Notes: generated by a model from the letters alone, not told the origin. A stretch of DNA of 64,000 nt from Acidobacteriaceae bacterium (GCA_003134655.1 PLBY01000047.1:32099-96098), one strand, 5' to 3'. Counted from the stretch's first letter, positions 8,676 to 18,885 are shown. Translations and numbers: made by a program.

Positions 8676-10433
8676 ATGCCTGCGAGTAATAGCGCGCCGC
8701 AGAGAAGACGCGCCCCAAGACGCACCTCCCGCAGTGGTGAGGCGCGAAGGCATCTTCTGTTGTGCGTTGTTCTTCTCCTTCTCATAAGCCAACTTGGCTG
8801 GCCCCAGCAAGCTTCGCAGAGTGTAAGCATCCAGGTACGGCTCGATCAGCCAGGCGGACCGCTCTCGCCTGTCTGGAATTACTTTGGGTACGACGAGCCC
8901 AACTACTCCTACGCCCCGAACGGCAAGAAGTTGCTCGGTGAATTGGCAGCCGGGAATGTTGCCCCGTCATACATACGAACTCACAATCTGTTAACGACCG
9001 GCGACGGATCCGCGTCCCTGAAATGGGGATCGACGAACGTGTATACGGAAGATGCATCCGGTCATCCTATTTATAGCTGGGTGATTCTGGATCAGATTTT
9101 CGACACTCTTCACGCAGCCGGCGTTAAGCCTCTTGTAGAGATTGGCTTCATGCCGAAGGCGCTCTCCACCCATGCGGAGCCTTATCGCCACGACTTTCCA
9201 CATAATAAGGTTAGCGACATCTATACGGGATGGGCCTATCCTCCGAATGACTATCAGAAATGGTCCGAGCTTATTTTCCAATTCGTCTACCATCTTCGCG
9301 AACGTTACGGCGATGACGAAGTGAAGTCCTGGTTGTGGGAAGTTTGGAACGAACCCGATATTGGGTATTGGAAAGGCACGCCAGAAGACTATTTCAAGCT
9401 CTATGACTTTTCGGTCGATGCGGTACTGCGAGCTTTTCCGGGGGCGCGTATCGGAGGACCGGACACCACCGGACCCGGCAATGATAAAGCGGCAGGATTT
9501 CTACAGGCCTTCCTCGAACACTGCGCCCATGAGAAGAACTACGCAAACGGCAAGGTGGGATCGCACCTCGATTTCATCAGCTTTCATCCAAAGGGATCTC
9601 CCACGTGGCAAGGAGACCACGTACAAATGGGAATCAGCCGCCAGCTTGCGGCCATCCAGAGGGGATTCAGGATCGTGGCATCCTTTCCAGAGTGGAAACA
9701 GACCCCCATCATTCTGGGAGAGTCTGACCCTGAAGGCTGTGCGGCTTGTTCCGCCGAAAAGAATCCACAGAACCTATACCGCAACGGAGTGCTATACGGC
9801 GCCTATACCGTCGAAGTTCTGAATAATATCCTGGCGTTGGCGCACCAGGAACGCGTCAATCTTCTAGGAGTAGTCACCTGGGCATTTGAATTTGAGGACC
9901 AGCCCTACTTCGCAGGTTTTCGAGAGCTGGCGACGAATGGCGTGGACAAGCCCGTCTTGAACGCCTTTCGGATGCTCGGGCTCCTGGGCAATGAACGCGT
10001 GAAGGTAACCAGCTCAGGGGGCTTGGCAACTGAGGACGTTGTGCGCACCGGGGTCCGGGCGATGCCTGACATCAACGCCATCGCGACTCGCAAGAACCGC
10101 GAAGTTGAAGTCCTGGTCTGGAACTATCACGACGACGACGTTCCCTTCCCTGCCGCGCCAATCAATCTGGTAATAGCCGGTTTGCCCACCGATGCAAAAC
10201 GCGCTCTACTCGAACATTACCGGGTGGACTCCAACCACAGCAATTCTTTGACAGCGTGGAAAGAGATGGGTTCGCCGCAGTCACCTTCCGAGAGCGAGTA
10301 CAAACGCCTCGAGAGTGCCGGTCAGCTACAACTCCTGAACTCACCTAGATGGATAGAGATAAAGCAGGGTAGTGTTCAGCTGCAATTCATGCTGCCTCGG
10401 CAAAGCCTCTCCCTTCTGCGCGTCGCGTGGTGA
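8676..10433 (+). CDS. Secreted glycoside hydrolase, GH39-like
   Basis: A 585-residue protein with a long basic N-terminus and a hydrophobic signal (LLLCVVLLLLISQLGW). The catalytic barrel shows YIRTHNLLT, WEVWNEPDIGYW with the presumed acid/base Glu226, FHPKG, and ILGESDPEG with the presumed nucleophile Glu349. These are marks of GH39 (beta-xylosidase, also arabinosidase or galactosidase activities in clan GH-A). A C-terminal beta-sandwich follows (about 450-585). The ATG at 8676 has GCGGAAGG in front; another ATG at 8646 lacks one. Exact substrate is uncertain; context suggests arabinose- or xylose-containing plant glycans. Confidence 0.75.
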   Translation: MPASNSAPQRRRAPRRTSRSGEARRHLLLCVVLLLLISQLGWPQQASQSVSIQVRLDQPGGPLSPVWNYFGYDEPNYSYAPNGKKLLGELAAGNVAPSYIRTHNLLTTGDGSASLKWGSTNVYTEDASGHPIYSWVILDQIFDTLHAAGVKPLVEIGFMPKALSTHAEPYRHDFPHNKVSDIYTGWAYPPNDYQKWSELIFQFVYHLRERYGDDEVKSWLWEVWNEPDIGYWKGTPEDYFKLYDFSVDAVLRAFPGARIGGPDTTGPGNDKAAGFLQAFLEHCAHEKNYANGKVGSHLDFISFHPKGSPTWQGDHVQMGISRQLAAIQRGFRIVASFPEWKQTPIILGESDPEGCAACSAEKNPQNLYRNGVLYGAYTVEVLNNILALAHQERVNLLGVVTWAFEFEDQPYFAGFRELATNGVDKPVLNAFRMLGLLGNERVKVTSSGGLATEDVVRTGVRAMPDINAIATRKNREVEVLVWNYHDDDVPFPAAPINLVIAGLPTDAKRALLEHYRVDSNHSNSLTAWKEMGSPQSPSESEYKRLESAGQLQLLNSPRWIEIKQGSVQLQFMLPRQSLSLLRVAW

Positions 10434-10447
10434 GTGTCGAGCGCCAA

Positions 10448-12520
10448 TTATGACTGCAGTAGCGGATTCCACACTTGCATTGACGTCGCTTGCCGGTTGG
10501 CCCACGCGTAATAAGGAATAAAGGTAAGCGGAATCTTTCGCGTGGCCACTTCCCTACCATAGCGCGAATAGAGCGCCTTCTCGGAAGCTCCCCGCTCGTA
10601 GAGCGCGCCCGTATGATGAAGCACTACCATTCCGCCGAGCAAGTCATTGCGGAATTCAGTTTGAAATTGTTCTGCGGGCTGGCGTCCGGGATTAACGGCA
10701 ACGTCGCTGAGAGAGATGCCGCTGGGTTGATCGATCTCCTCCAGACAGTAAATGAGTGGTCCACGCTGGATCGCGACCCGCCCAGTATCATCTGCCACGC
10801 GAGGATTTGCTTCAATGACCTGGGGCATAACTTCTACTCTTAGCTGAACGGTGTCGCCCGGCGACCAGCGGCGCCGGATAGGAAGATAGGTTCCCGGTGT
10901 CGCGCCCGTCAGGCCCTTGGCATTCACGGCGACTTGCGCGTGATCGGCCCAACCGGGAACCCGCAGATAAAAGGTGAACTCCGATGGTTCGGCGGGCGTC
11001 ACCTTGATCTCCACGTTGCCATCCCACGGATAATTCGTCTTCTGCACGACTTTGAGGCCAACGCCGTTCTCCAGATGCCAGTTGAGTTCCGAATTGTCGT
11101 AGAGATGTACGTAAATTCCGTCCGTGCTGGTGCTGTAGAAATATCCCGGAAGCGACCCGAATGTGCGCTCGAGGTTCGGTGGACAACAAGTCACGTCGTA
11201 CCAGGGGTTCCGAATTTTGTCTCCCGTGGACGGATCGAAAGCCAGCGGATTGCGATAGCAGTAGAGCGTGCCATCGAGCGACATTCCGGAGTTGATCCCG
11301 TTGTACAGAGCGCGTTCTATGACTTCGGTAAACTTTCCGTCACCCGTGACAGCCAGCATGCGCCAGTTCCACATCATGTTTCCGATGGCAGCGCAGCTTT
11401 CGCCGTAGGCGCGGAAATTCGGTAACTCGTAGGCATCCCCAAACGCTTCCCCATCGGACCGGGAACCAACGCCACCGGTCACATACATCTTGGTGGTCGT
11501 TGTGTCGGTCCAGAGCTTGTTCAGTGTTTGCAGGTACGTGGGATCTCCGGTTTCCATGTAATAGTCGGTGGCGCCGCAACAGGCGTACATCGCCCGAACC
11601 GCGTGCCCTTCCATCTTGGTTCGCTCAGTAAACGGAGTTCCGCTGAACATGTAAATGGTCCTCCGCTCCGGCAGTTCGATCCGTTTGTCTCCCTGCAGGA
11701 TGTAGCCGGCAAGGTCCAGTTGTCGCTTGTCACCGGTGATTCGGTAGAGCTCGATTAGTCCCATTTCAATCTCGGGATGGCCGGAAACGAGCGGCTTCTT
11801 GGGTGCGGGACCATAATTCGGGATCAGGAAATCATCGACGAAGCGAATGCCGGCGTCGAGTAACTTACGATCGCCGGTCGCCCGGTAATAAGCGATCGCG
11901 CCCTGGAGCATGTGCCCGATGTTGTACAGCTCGTGCCCCGTCGTTTGGGTCTGCGGGAGCATTCGCAAAGACTTGTGGTCATCCTGATAGTAAGTGTTCA
12001 GGTAGCCGCTGGGCTCCTGAACGGCAACCACCTCGTCGATAAGTTTTTCAGCGCTTGCGCGAAGTTCGGGACGATCCCCCGATTGCAGCACGAATCCCAC
12101 TGCCTCGGTCCACTTGTAAACATCGGAATCGGAAAACACAGGACCGATTTGCGCAGCGGTACTCTTGCCCACAAGACGGCGGAAGTTATTCATGCGTCCG
12201 TTGGCTTCCAGCAAGTCGTGCATGGTGGGGATGCTCTTGGTCACGTTGATCTCGCGGCGCTGCCCCCAAAAGCCCCCGGTGATGGTCACTGCGCGCACAG
12301 GGATATCCCTCAGCTTGGCGTGAGGCGATTTGGCGAGGTTCTCGACGCCCTGATCCTTCCAACTGGGCGAGTCGGTCAGCGCGACGGGACCTTGTGGCAC
12401 AGGTTTCCCGCCAGCTCCGGCGGCAGCAAAAACTGAACGAGCGGGCAGCGTCGATACGGTGGCGGCCGAAATCGCCGTGGTCACGAACTGTCTACGCGAA
12501 ATATTTCCCTTCTCAACCAT
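10448..12520 (-). CDS. Tat-exported beta-L-arabinofuranosidase, GH127 (DUF1680)
   Basis: A 690-residue enzyme with a twin-arginine leader (ISRRQFVTTAISAATVS). The (alpha/alpha)6 barrel includes GHMLQGAIAYY, VTGGVGS, and the zinc-thiolate site Glu374-Ser-Cys376 plus Cys445-Cys446 in TCCPPN. In the GH127 prototype HypBA1 the equivalent Glu, Cys, Cys, Cys bind zinc and one cysteine of the pair is the nucleophile, so catalysis is expected. The family cleaves beta-1,2-linked L-arabinofuranosyl disaccharides such as those on hydroxyproline of extensins. It starts 17 bp after the GH51 gene, so the two form an operon. GAAGAGAT precedes the ATG. Confidence 0.87.
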   Translation of the reverse strand: MVEKGNISRRQFVTTAISAATVSTLPARSVFAAAGAGGKPVPQGPVALTDSPSWKDQGVENLAKSPHAKLRDIPVRAVTITGGFWGQRREINVTKSIPTMHDLLEANGRMNNFRRLVGKSTAAQIGPVFSDSDVYKWTEAVGFVLQSGDRPELRASAEKLIDEVVAVQEPSGYLNTYYQDDHKSLRMLPQTQTTGHELYNIGHMLQGAIAYYRATGDRKLLDAGIRFVDDFLIPNYGPAPKKPLVSGHPEIEMGLIELYRITGDKRQLDLAGYILQGDKRIELPERRTIYMFSGTPFTERTKMEGHAVRAMYACCGATDYYMETGDPTYLQTLNKLWTDTTTTKMYVTGGVGSRSDGEAFGDAYELPNFRAYGESCAAIGNMMWNWRMLAVTGDGKFTEVIERALYNGINSGMSLDGTLYCYRNPLAFDPSTGDKIRNPWYDVTCCPPNLERTFGSLPGYFYSTSTDGIYVHLYDNSELNWHLENGVGLKVVQKTNYPWDGNVEIKVTPAEPSEFTFYLRVPGWADHAQVAVNAKGLTGATPGTYLPIRRRWSPGDTVQLRVEVMPQVIEANPRVADDTGRVAIQRGPLIYCLEEIDQPSGISLSDVAVNPGRQPAEQFQTEFRNDLLGGMVVLHHTGALYERGASEKALYSRYGREVATRKIPLTFIPYYAWANRQATSMQVWNPLLQS

Positions 12521-12537
12521 ATCTCTTCACCCGGTTT

Positions 12538-14184
12538 CTAAAGCGACCATTGAATGACCGTGTAGGAGTGCGCCGGCACCTCGAACTTCGTTTTGCCTCC
12601 GCCGACGGCTGGCGTCACAAACGATTGCGGCACCACTCGTTTCGGCGCAGCAAAGCTATTTGAGGCCTTCAGATCATCGCCCGTCAGTACAGATGCTGCA
12701 ATCACACGGGCTGGGGCAGTATCCTCCCACACCACCTCCACGTCGCGAGCCTTCGAGAGATCGCGGTTCAGAATAAAGAGGGAGAGTTTGCCATCGGTGC
12801 GATCCAATGAACCTGCGACATCCACATGACCAACCTGCTCTAAACCGGAGACTTCATAAGTCGAAGACTGCACCAGAAGGTCCAGTACCACGCCTCTGGC
12901 AAATTGCAGCGCCCAACTGTATGGGTAGTAGATGGTCTGCTGCAGGATGCCATTCGCGTCTGTCATGATCGGGGCAATCACGTTTACCAACTGGGCCAGG
13001 CAGGCGAGTTTTACTCGATCGGCATTGCGCAGTAAGGAGTTAATGAGGCCTCCAACAACAAGCGCATCCTCCAGGTTGTAGACTTCCTCCAGTAAGTGAG
13101 GAGATTCCTGCCGGTGGCCGTCCACCGCATCTCCCGTGGTAGTGCGATACCAGACGTTCCACTCATCAAACGACAACCACAGCTTCTTCGGAGATCGCTT
13201 GTGACCTCGGACCAGATCGCAGACCGCAATTGTCTCCGCGATCTGGCGTTCCATGCTCAGATTCATGGCGAGATATTTCGAAGTATCGCCGCCGGTGTCC
13301 CGTTCATTGTTGCCGAAGTAACGGTGAAGCGAGAGGCCGTCCACATACTGGTAGCACTGTTCCAACACCTCGCGATCCCATTCGAGATACGTCGGCATAA
13401 AGGGACCGCTTGAGCCGCAAGCAATCAGCTTGAGCGACGGATCCACGTATCGCATCTGCCGGGCGGCATCGGCGGCCTTTAGGCCATACTCGGTGGCTGA
13501 CATATGCCCGATCTGCCACGGACCGTCCATTTCGTTGCCCAAGCACCAGTGCTGCACCCTGTACGCATCGGGAATGCCATGCTGACGCCGGAGTTCGCTC
13601 CATTTGGTGCCCTTATCGACATTGCAGTACTCGACCAGCGCTGCCGCTTCCTCCGGCGTCCCTGTCCCCAGATTCAGCCCCATAAGCGGCTCCGTGCCCG
13701 CCGCTTTACACCACGCCATGAACTCGTCGGTTCCGAACTGGTTTGATTCGAGGGTGTCCCATGCCTTATCCAGCACCCGCGGCCGGTCCTTTTTCGGACC
13801 GACGCCATCGAGCCAGTTGTAGCCAGAGACAAAGTTCCCCCCGGGATAGCGAATAATCGGGACTCCCAATTGGCGGATCTCGGTGAGCACGTCCTTCCGA
13901 AACCCGTTGGCATCGGAGAGCTTCGACCCGGGATCGTAGACGCCCTCATAGATGGCTCGCCCCAAGTGCTCCAGGAAAGAGCCGAACAGCTTGCGGTCCA
14001 GTGGCGCGATGGTTCGTCTGGAATCGACGTAGACCAGGGCGGGGCTCGCGGGGGAGGAAGTGGACTGACCAGAGATGCTGGCTCCAAACAAAGATCGCCC
14101 GAAAAGCGTGGTCGCGGAACCTGCGATTCCCGCGTTACACGCCTGTTTCAGAAACTTCCGTCTCGCGCCAGAGAACTCTTTCAT
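12538..14184 (-). CDS. abfA: Tat-exported alpha-L-arabinofuranosidase, GH51
   Basis: A 548-residue protein with a Tat-like leader (ARRKFLKQACNAGIAGSA). The GH51 barrel is complete: LFGSFLEHLGRAIYEGVYDP, RYPGGNFVSGYNW, acid/base Glu218 in LGNEMDGPW, LHRYFGNN, and nucleophile Glu341 in SFDEWNVWY. A C-terminal beta-sandwich (about 430-548) follows. It removes terminal alpha-L-arabinofuranosyl residues from arabinan, arabinoxylan or extensin side chains. The start codon has an excellent ribosome-binding site (GGCGAGGAGCAC). It is upstream of the GH127 gene in the same transcript, fitting cooperative removal of alpha- and beta-linked arabinofuranose. Confidence 0.9.
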   Translation of the reverse strand: MKEFSGARRKFLKQACNAGIAGSATTLFGRSLFGASISGQSTSSPASPALVYVDSRRTIAPLDRKLFGSFLEHLGRAIYEGVYDPGSKLSDANGFRKDVLTEIRQLGVPIIRYPGGNFVSGYNWLDGVGPKKDRPRVLDKAWDTLESNQFGTDEFMAWCKAAGTEPLMGLNLGTGTPEEAAALVEYCNVDKGTKWSELRRQHGIPDAYRVQHWCLGNEMDGPWQIGHMSATEYGLKAADAARQMRYVDPSLKLIACGSSGPFMPTYLEWDREVLEQCYQYVDGLSLHRYFGNNERDTGGDTSKYLAMNLSMERQIAETIAVCDLVRGHKRSPKKLWLSFDEWNVWYRTTTGDAVDGHRQESPHLLEEVYNLEDALVVGGLINSLLRNADRVKLACLAQLVNVIAPIMTDANGILQQTIYYPYSWALQFARGVVLDLLVQSSTYEVSGLEQVGHVDVAGSLDRTDGKLSLFILNRDLSKARDVEVVWEDTAPARVIAASVLTGDDLKASNSFAAPKRVVPQSFVTPAVGGGKTKFEVPAHSYTVIQWSL

Positions 14185-14312
14185 GTGCTCCTCGCCAAAA
14201 GTGGGGTCTAGTCAGACTCACGCCCCAGCCGCGACTCTGACCTCTGCGTCAGTCTACAGGTATCTCCGCATCATTGACCCAGTGGTCTGGCGTCGAAGCT
14301 ACCGCGAACAGT

Positions 14313-14355
14313 TGGCAGAAAGAATAGCGAGCCGAAGTTCACCCTTCCGGCTCGC
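14313..14355 (-). terminator. Rho-independent terminator after the first TonB receptor
   Basis: GCGAGCCG (14327-14334) pairs with CGGCTCGC (14348-14355). On the minus strand the stem is followed by a T-rich stretch (TATTCTTTCT). It lies just past the receptor stop at 14381 and before the GH51 start at 14184, so the glycosidases either have their own promoter or depend on readthrough. Confidence 0.65.
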
Positions 14356-14380
14356 CATAGGACATCACACTCAAGAGCAA

Positions 14381-17300
14381 CTAGAATGACACCCGGACCC
14401 CCAACTGCAAGGATCTCGCCGGGAGTGTGTTCGTAGACTTGCCGAAGGTCCCATCGGCCATATTTGCATCCACCGGACCGAGGTTCCCGTGATTGAGCAG
14501 GTTGATGAAATCAAAGCGGAACTGCAGGTTGCCCGCCTCCCCAATCCAGGGAATGTGATTATTCTTCTGCAAAGAGGCATCCACCTGGAACATCCCAGGG
14601 CTGCGGTAGATGTTACGTGGCAAGTTCCCCTCTGTACCGGCAGCCGGAACGGGGAAATCCGCAGCGGTGAACAGACCGTTTATATACGATGACCGGCTGT
14701 GTGATCCGGCGAAGTTTTGGGAAGGAGCGTTGGGCACATCCCAGTTGTTGCCGTCGAGGTTATAGTCCCCTCCTCCCGTTGCGGACGCCGTATTGAACAC
14801 CCAGAAGGGAGTGCCGGTCTGGAGGGCTATGATGCTGGATATCTCCCAGCCCGAAGTGACGACTTTCGCCACTCCGCTTGCGAAACCGGGGATGGTGTAC
14901 GAACCTGAGAACGAGAAGCGCTGTCGTACGTCATAATTCGCGTCCCCATAGTAGTGGAAATAGGCATTCTGATCCGGAATGCTTAAACCACCGTCCTGGT
15001 CAAACCGCGTGCCCGCCTCGGGATAGTCCTTGGCGTGCGAAAGCGTGTAGGAGCCTTGGAAGCTGCCCCGCGATCCCGCCTTTCCCCTGAAGAAGAGAAT
15101 CATGGCGTTGTAGGTTGCTTGATTGGGATTGTAGACGTAGTTGATGGCGCCGAAGTTCGGGTTTAGCCGGTTGAGGGTTACCCCACCACCACTGACCACC
15201 GCACCGCCTGCATACCGATTCACGTCCGTACCGTTGAGCCCGTTGTAGCTGCGGGCACCGGAGTAATTTGCCCCTGCTACCAGCCTCCATGGCAGCTGAT
15301 GCTCCACACCAATGACATAGTTCACTGCCAAAGGAGTCTTCATGTTCCGATCGAGCGAAGTCACTCCAGACTGGACACCCGTAAGGCCGCCAGCGGCATT
15401 CAGTGATCCGGCAGGAATCGCCGGCAGCGGGAAGTTGAAGGGATATGTGCCAGAAGGTGCAAGCGCAAAAATAGGCTGAATCCCCGTCCCCCCCGTGAGG
15501 AATGTCGGACTGACAATGCCCGGAGGGTTGAGCCGGGTCTGGTCGACAGTCTGCCCGAGCACGACCCAATCGTGGTAGACGCCAATGCCGCCTCGTACCG
15601 CCCAATTGCCCCTCTTGGTTGGATCCCACGCGAAACCAATCCGGGGGCTGATGAGATTCTTCATGGGATTGGCAAATACCGCTGAGACGGTGCCCACGGT
15701 GGCGTACTGAACTTGCTCGTTAAAGTTGCCCGCCGTCCCCAAGTGCAAAGCACTAAACTGGAAACCGCTGTTTCCCCATGGTATGTGGTTGGTAAAATCG
15801 TCCCAGCGCAATGACAGCGTCAGCGACAGATTCGACTTTACTTTCCAGTCGTCCTGCACAAAAAACCCGAACGGGTTGGTCTGCCCGCCGAACACCACCA
15901 GACCTGGCTGGCCGGTCAGTGGGTTGTAGGCTCCTACGGATTCGCTAACCGGGTTGTCTTGCACCAGATCCAGCAGCGAATTGAAGCTGAAGCTGGGGCG
16001 AACGTTGGTCGGAGTGAAGTCGCCGTGTTCGATCCCTTTGGCTCCGTCGTAACCAAACTTCCAAGTGTGCTTGCCGTGGATCCAACTCAGAACGGAGCGC
16101 CAGTTGTACATAGGACCGCGGTATTCTCCGGGTCCCCATCCGCCGCCGACCTGGAAGCCCTCGCTGATGCCTGTGACCCCGATCGCCGGCACTTTAAGGT
16201 TGGCATCCTGCCCATTAGCGCCGCCAACACTGGCGAACCCAAAGCTGGATTCCCAGACGAGATTGGAATTGAACGTATGGGTAAAATCAATCTGGCCATA
16301 CCGATTCCTCATGATGTCCAGCGCCTGCAAACCGGCCCTCGGGGAGGGCTGCTGCTGATCAAAGGAGTCATTGTAATAGCTCAGATAGAGCCGGTTATTC
16401 TGCGTGAAATACTGATCAAGTCGAAAATTGTACTGCAGGGCGTTGTAGAAAGGACTGGCGGCGAAGTTGCCATAGTCACGAACGTTGAGCGTGCAAGGAA
16501 TACCCGTGGCTGATCCCGCCCCGCAGTTAGCTGCGCCGAACACGGTCTGCGCGGTATCCACCGTTCCGTTGGGCACGAGACGGCTGGCCGGCCATCCCGT
16601 AAGCACTTGGGTTCCAACCGTGTTCGCGAAATTAGCCTGCGCCCACTGAACAAAGGCGGGATCCTCAAACGTCTGCGTGCCGGTGTTGGCCGCCGCCGAA
16701 GTGGTCGCCCACAGTTTTTCAAAGTCAGCAAAGAAGAATGTCTTGTTCTTACGGATGGGCCCGCCCAATGTGCCGACCAGGTCCTTGCGGGCAAAGGGAG
16801 TAAACGCATTCGCTGTCACGAAATCTGGAGTGGCCTGGAAGTCTTGATTCGTAAAGAACAGGCTGCCGCTGCCGTGAAACTTGTTGGTTCCTGATTTTGT
16901 GGTCACCTGAATCAGGATTGAGCTGCCCAGATTATTTTCCCCGTCCCAAGAGTTAGTTTGCAGCGTGGCTTCCTGCACTGCATCGGGGATCGGCGCGAGG
17001 ATGATGTTGCCGTTCTGAATCGGGCTGGTCACATTCAGACCGTCGACCATCACCAGGTTCCCGGTATAGCTGCGACCATTGGCGCTGATCTGCGGCGTTT
17101 GGGTTCCGAAGTTATCGGCGAAACCGCCCGGTGACTCTCCGGTTCCACGTGTGCCGGTTCCCACAACACCGGGCGCCACTGCCAAAACATCCCAGAGATT
17201 GCGATTCGCCTCCGGAAGATCTCGAACCGTATTGGAAGACAGGGTCGTCTCCAGGCGACTGTCGTCGGTATCGACCGTCGGAGGCGTGACTTCAACAACG

Positions 17301-17659
17301 ATGGTCTGTTGTGTAGAGGCTAACGGTAGCGCCAGATTGACGCCCTTCGTTTCCGAGGTGCTGAGTGTGAAACGGGCTTCCGTCTTTCTGAAACCTTTGG
17401 CTTCGGCGATGACCACATAGTTGCCCGGAGGAAGGCTGCTGAAGCGATAGTTACCAGAATCAGCCGTCATGATTATGGACGTGACTCCGGTATCGACGTT
17501 GTGCAATTCAACGGAAGCCCCATTGATCGCGGCGCCAGCCGGATCGGAGACGACACCCTGAATGTTGCCGCTGTATTGGGCAAAACAGGGGAGGCCGCTA
17601 AAGAACAGAATCAGCAGGGACGACAGGCACAGAGCACGACGAGACTCCAAGTTTGTCAC
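14381..17659 (-). CDS. Oar-like TonB-dependent receptor 1
   Basis: A 1092-residue outer-membrane protein. A signal peptide (about 1-28) is followed by a carboxypeptidase-regulatory-like domain (about 30-115, GVVSDPAGAAINGASVEL and SGNYRFSSLPPGNYVV), a plug-like region (about 130-250) and a long beta-barrel ending in LQLGVRVSF with a terminal Phe. These receptors are typical of Acidobacteria and are thought to import oligosaccharides without a SusD. The start codon is GTG, preceded by GGGGGGAATACA. A strong promoter with a LacI-type operator lies just upstream, and arabinofuranosidases lie downstream, suggesting arabino-oligosaccharides as ligand. Confidence 0.85.
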   Translation of the reverse strand: MTNLESRRALCLSSLLILFFSGLPCFAQYSGNIQGVVSDPAGAAINGASVELHNVDTGVTSIIMTADSGNYRFSSLPPGNYVVIAEAKGFRKTEARFTLSTSETKGVNLALPLASTQQTIVVEVTPPTVDTDDSRLETTLSSNTVRDLPEANRNLWDVLAVAPGVVGTGTRGTGESPGGFADNFGTQTPQISANGRSYTGNLVMVDGLNVTSPIQNGNIILAPIPDAVQEATLQTNSWDGENNLGSSILIQVTTKSGTNKFHGSGSLFFTNQDFQATPDFVTANAFTPFARKDLVGTLGGPIRKNKTFFFADFEKLWATTSAAANTGTQTFEDPAFVQWAQANFANTVGTQVLTGWPASRLVPNGTVDTAQTVFGAANCGAGSATGIPCTLNVRDYGNFAASPFYNALQYNFRLDQYFTQNNRLYLSYYNDSFDQQQPSPRAGLQALDIMRNRYGQIDFTHTFNSNLVWESSFGFASVGGANGQDANLKVPAIGVTGISEGFQVGGGWGPGEYRGPMYNWRSVLSWIHGKHTWKFGYDGAKGIEHGDFTPTNVRPSFSFNSLLDLVQDNPVSESVGAYNPLTGQPGLVVFGGQTNPFGFFVQDDWKVKSNLSLTLSLRWDDFTNHIPWGNSGFQFSALHLGTAGNFNEQVQYATVGTVSAVFANPMKNLISPRIGFAWDPTKRGNWAVRGGIGVYHDWVVLGQTVDQTRLNPPGIVSPTFLTGGTGIQPIFALAPSGTYPFNFPLPAIPAGSLNAAGGLTGVQSGVTSLDRNMKTPLAVNYVIGVEHQLPWRLVAGANYSGARSYNGLNGTDVNRYAGGAVVSGGGVTLNRLNPNFGAINYVYNPNQATYNAMILFFRGKAGSRGSFQGSYTLSHAKDYPEAGTRFDQDGGLSIPDQNAYFHYYGDANYDVRQRFSFSGSYTIPGFASGVAKVVTSGWEISSIIALQTGTPFWVFNTASATGGGDYNLDGNNWDVPNAPSQNFAGSHSRSSYINGLFTAADFPVPAAGTEGNLPRNIYRSPGMFQVDASLQKNNHIPWIGEAGNLQFRFDFINLLNHGNLGPVDANMADGTFGKSTNTLPARSLQLGVRVSF

Positions 17660-17690
17660 TGTATTCCCCCCACGACGCGGTGAGTCTGAG

Positions 17691-17748
17691 TAAACGCTTT
17701 CTCAGCTAATGGAGAGAGCTTATAGCCTTGTCCACGAGCCGCTGTCAA
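17691..17748 (-). promoter_or_regulatory. Promoter and LacI-type operator of TonB receptor 1
   Basis: Reading the minus strand, TTGACA (17743-17748) and TATAAG (17719-17724) are separated by 18 bp. The operator-like AAAGCGTTTA (17691-17700 on the plus strand TAAACGCTTT) lies about 20 bp beyond the -10 and 32 bp before the GTG start. The layout matches the other receptor promoters. Confidence 0.65.
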
Positions 17749-17826
17749 GAAGTTTTTGTTCACTTGAGCAAGCGATTTCACAGTTGGTGTATTCTTCCTA
17801 CTCTGTATCGTGAGGTGGAATCCGCA

Positions 17827-18807
17827 ATGGAGACCCGACAACTTGGAAACAGCGACCTGCACGTCACCCCTATCGGAATTGGCGCCTGGGCCATTGGTGG
17901 CGGTGGCTGGAACGGGAGCATGGGGCCGCAAAATGAGAGCGACTCCATCCCGGCCATTCACGCCGCTTTAGACTACGGCCTCAACTGGATTGATACGGCC
18001 GCACTCTATGGCCTCGGCCATTCGGAAGAAGTAGTGGCGCGAGCACTGAGAGGCCGCACGCGGCCGTATGTCTTCACCAAGTGTGAACGCGTGTGGGACG
18101 TTAAGGGAACAATTGGCGGGTGTCTCAAGGCTCAGTCGATCCGGCGTGAATGCGAAGACAGCCTGCGCCGCCTGCAGACCGATATCATCGACCTCTATCA
18201 GATCCATTGGCCCGAGCCCGATGAGGACATCGAGGAAGGTTGGAGTGAGTTGGCTCGACTCCAACAAGAAGGTAAAGTCCGCTATATCGGGGTTTCGAAC
18301 TTCAGCGTCTCCCAGATGGAGCGGGCACGAGCCATAGCTCCCATCACGTCGCTGCAACCGCCATATTCGATTGTCACTCGCAAGATCGAGAAAGAGATCC
18401 TGCCCTACACTTCACAGAAAGGAATCGGAGTCATTGTTTATTCTCCAATGTCCGCCGGCCTGCTGACTGGAGCCATGACACGCGAGCGAGTCACCTGCTT
18501 TGCCGCAGAGGACTGGCGCAGAAATCTCCCTAACTTTCAGGAACCGCTGTTGTCTCGGAATCTGAGAGTGGTAGAGCGCCTTCGCGATATTGGGAACCGC
18601 CACAAGCGCACGCCGGGTGAAGTGTCCATTGCCTGGACGCTGAACAACCCCGCAGTGACAGGCGCGATTGTCGGGTTCCGGAGTGCGAAACAGGTTTCTG
18701 GAATCATCGGAGCGGCGGAGTTCCGGTTACTGCCGAGTGAGATGTCGGAAATCGAGAACGAACTGAAACAAGAGGCTTCCCCCACGGTGACCCAGAAAAG
18801 CCGTTGA
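17827..18807 (+). CDS. Aldo/keto reductase
   Basis: A 326-residue NADPH-dependent reductase of the AKR superfamily. The catalytic tetrad can be read as Asp and Tyr in IDTAALYGLGHSEE, Lys in YVFTKCERVW, and His in DLYQIHWPEPDED. Downstream, YIGVSNFS, VIVYSPMSAGLLTGAM and the cofactor segment GFRSAKQ are typical. The start at 17827 (METRQLGNSDLHVTPIG) follows GAGGTGGAATCC; the longer frame is not conserved in type. It is divergent from TonB receptor 1. Many such enzymes reduce sugar aldehydes or ketones, but the substrate cannot be read from sequence. Confidence 0.82.
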   Translation: METRQLGNSDLHVTPIGIGAWAIGGGGWNGSMGPQNESDSIPAIHAALDYGLNWIDTAALYGLGHSEEVVARALRGRTRPYVFTKCERVWDVKGTIGGCLKAQSIRRECEDSLRRLQTDIIDLYQIHWPEPDEDIEEGWSELARLQQEGKVRYIGVSNFSVSQMERARAIAPITSLQPPYSIVTRKIEKEILPYTSQKGIGVIVYSPMSAGLLTGAMTRERVTCFAAEDWRRNLPNFQEPLLSRNLRVVERLRDIGNRHKRTPGEVSIAWTLNNPAVTGAIVGFRSAKQVSGIIGAAEFRLLPSEMSEIENELKQEASPTVTQKSR

Positions 18808-18848
18808 CAAACCTCCAGAGCAGGGCGAAGCTGACTTAGTAAACGTTT
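18804..18848 (+). promoter_or_regulatory. LacI-type operator before the second DUF1680 gene
   Basis: AAACGTTT at 18841-18848 lies in TAGTAAACGTTTGC, 38 bp before the ATG. A TTGACA hexamer at 18804-18809 overlaps the end of the aldo/keto reductase gene, but no convincing -10 stands at the right distance. The operator call is stronger than the promoter call. Confidence 0.5.
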
Positions 18849-18885
18849 GCTATTATCATTGCTTCGCGCCCAGGAGACCCCCCGC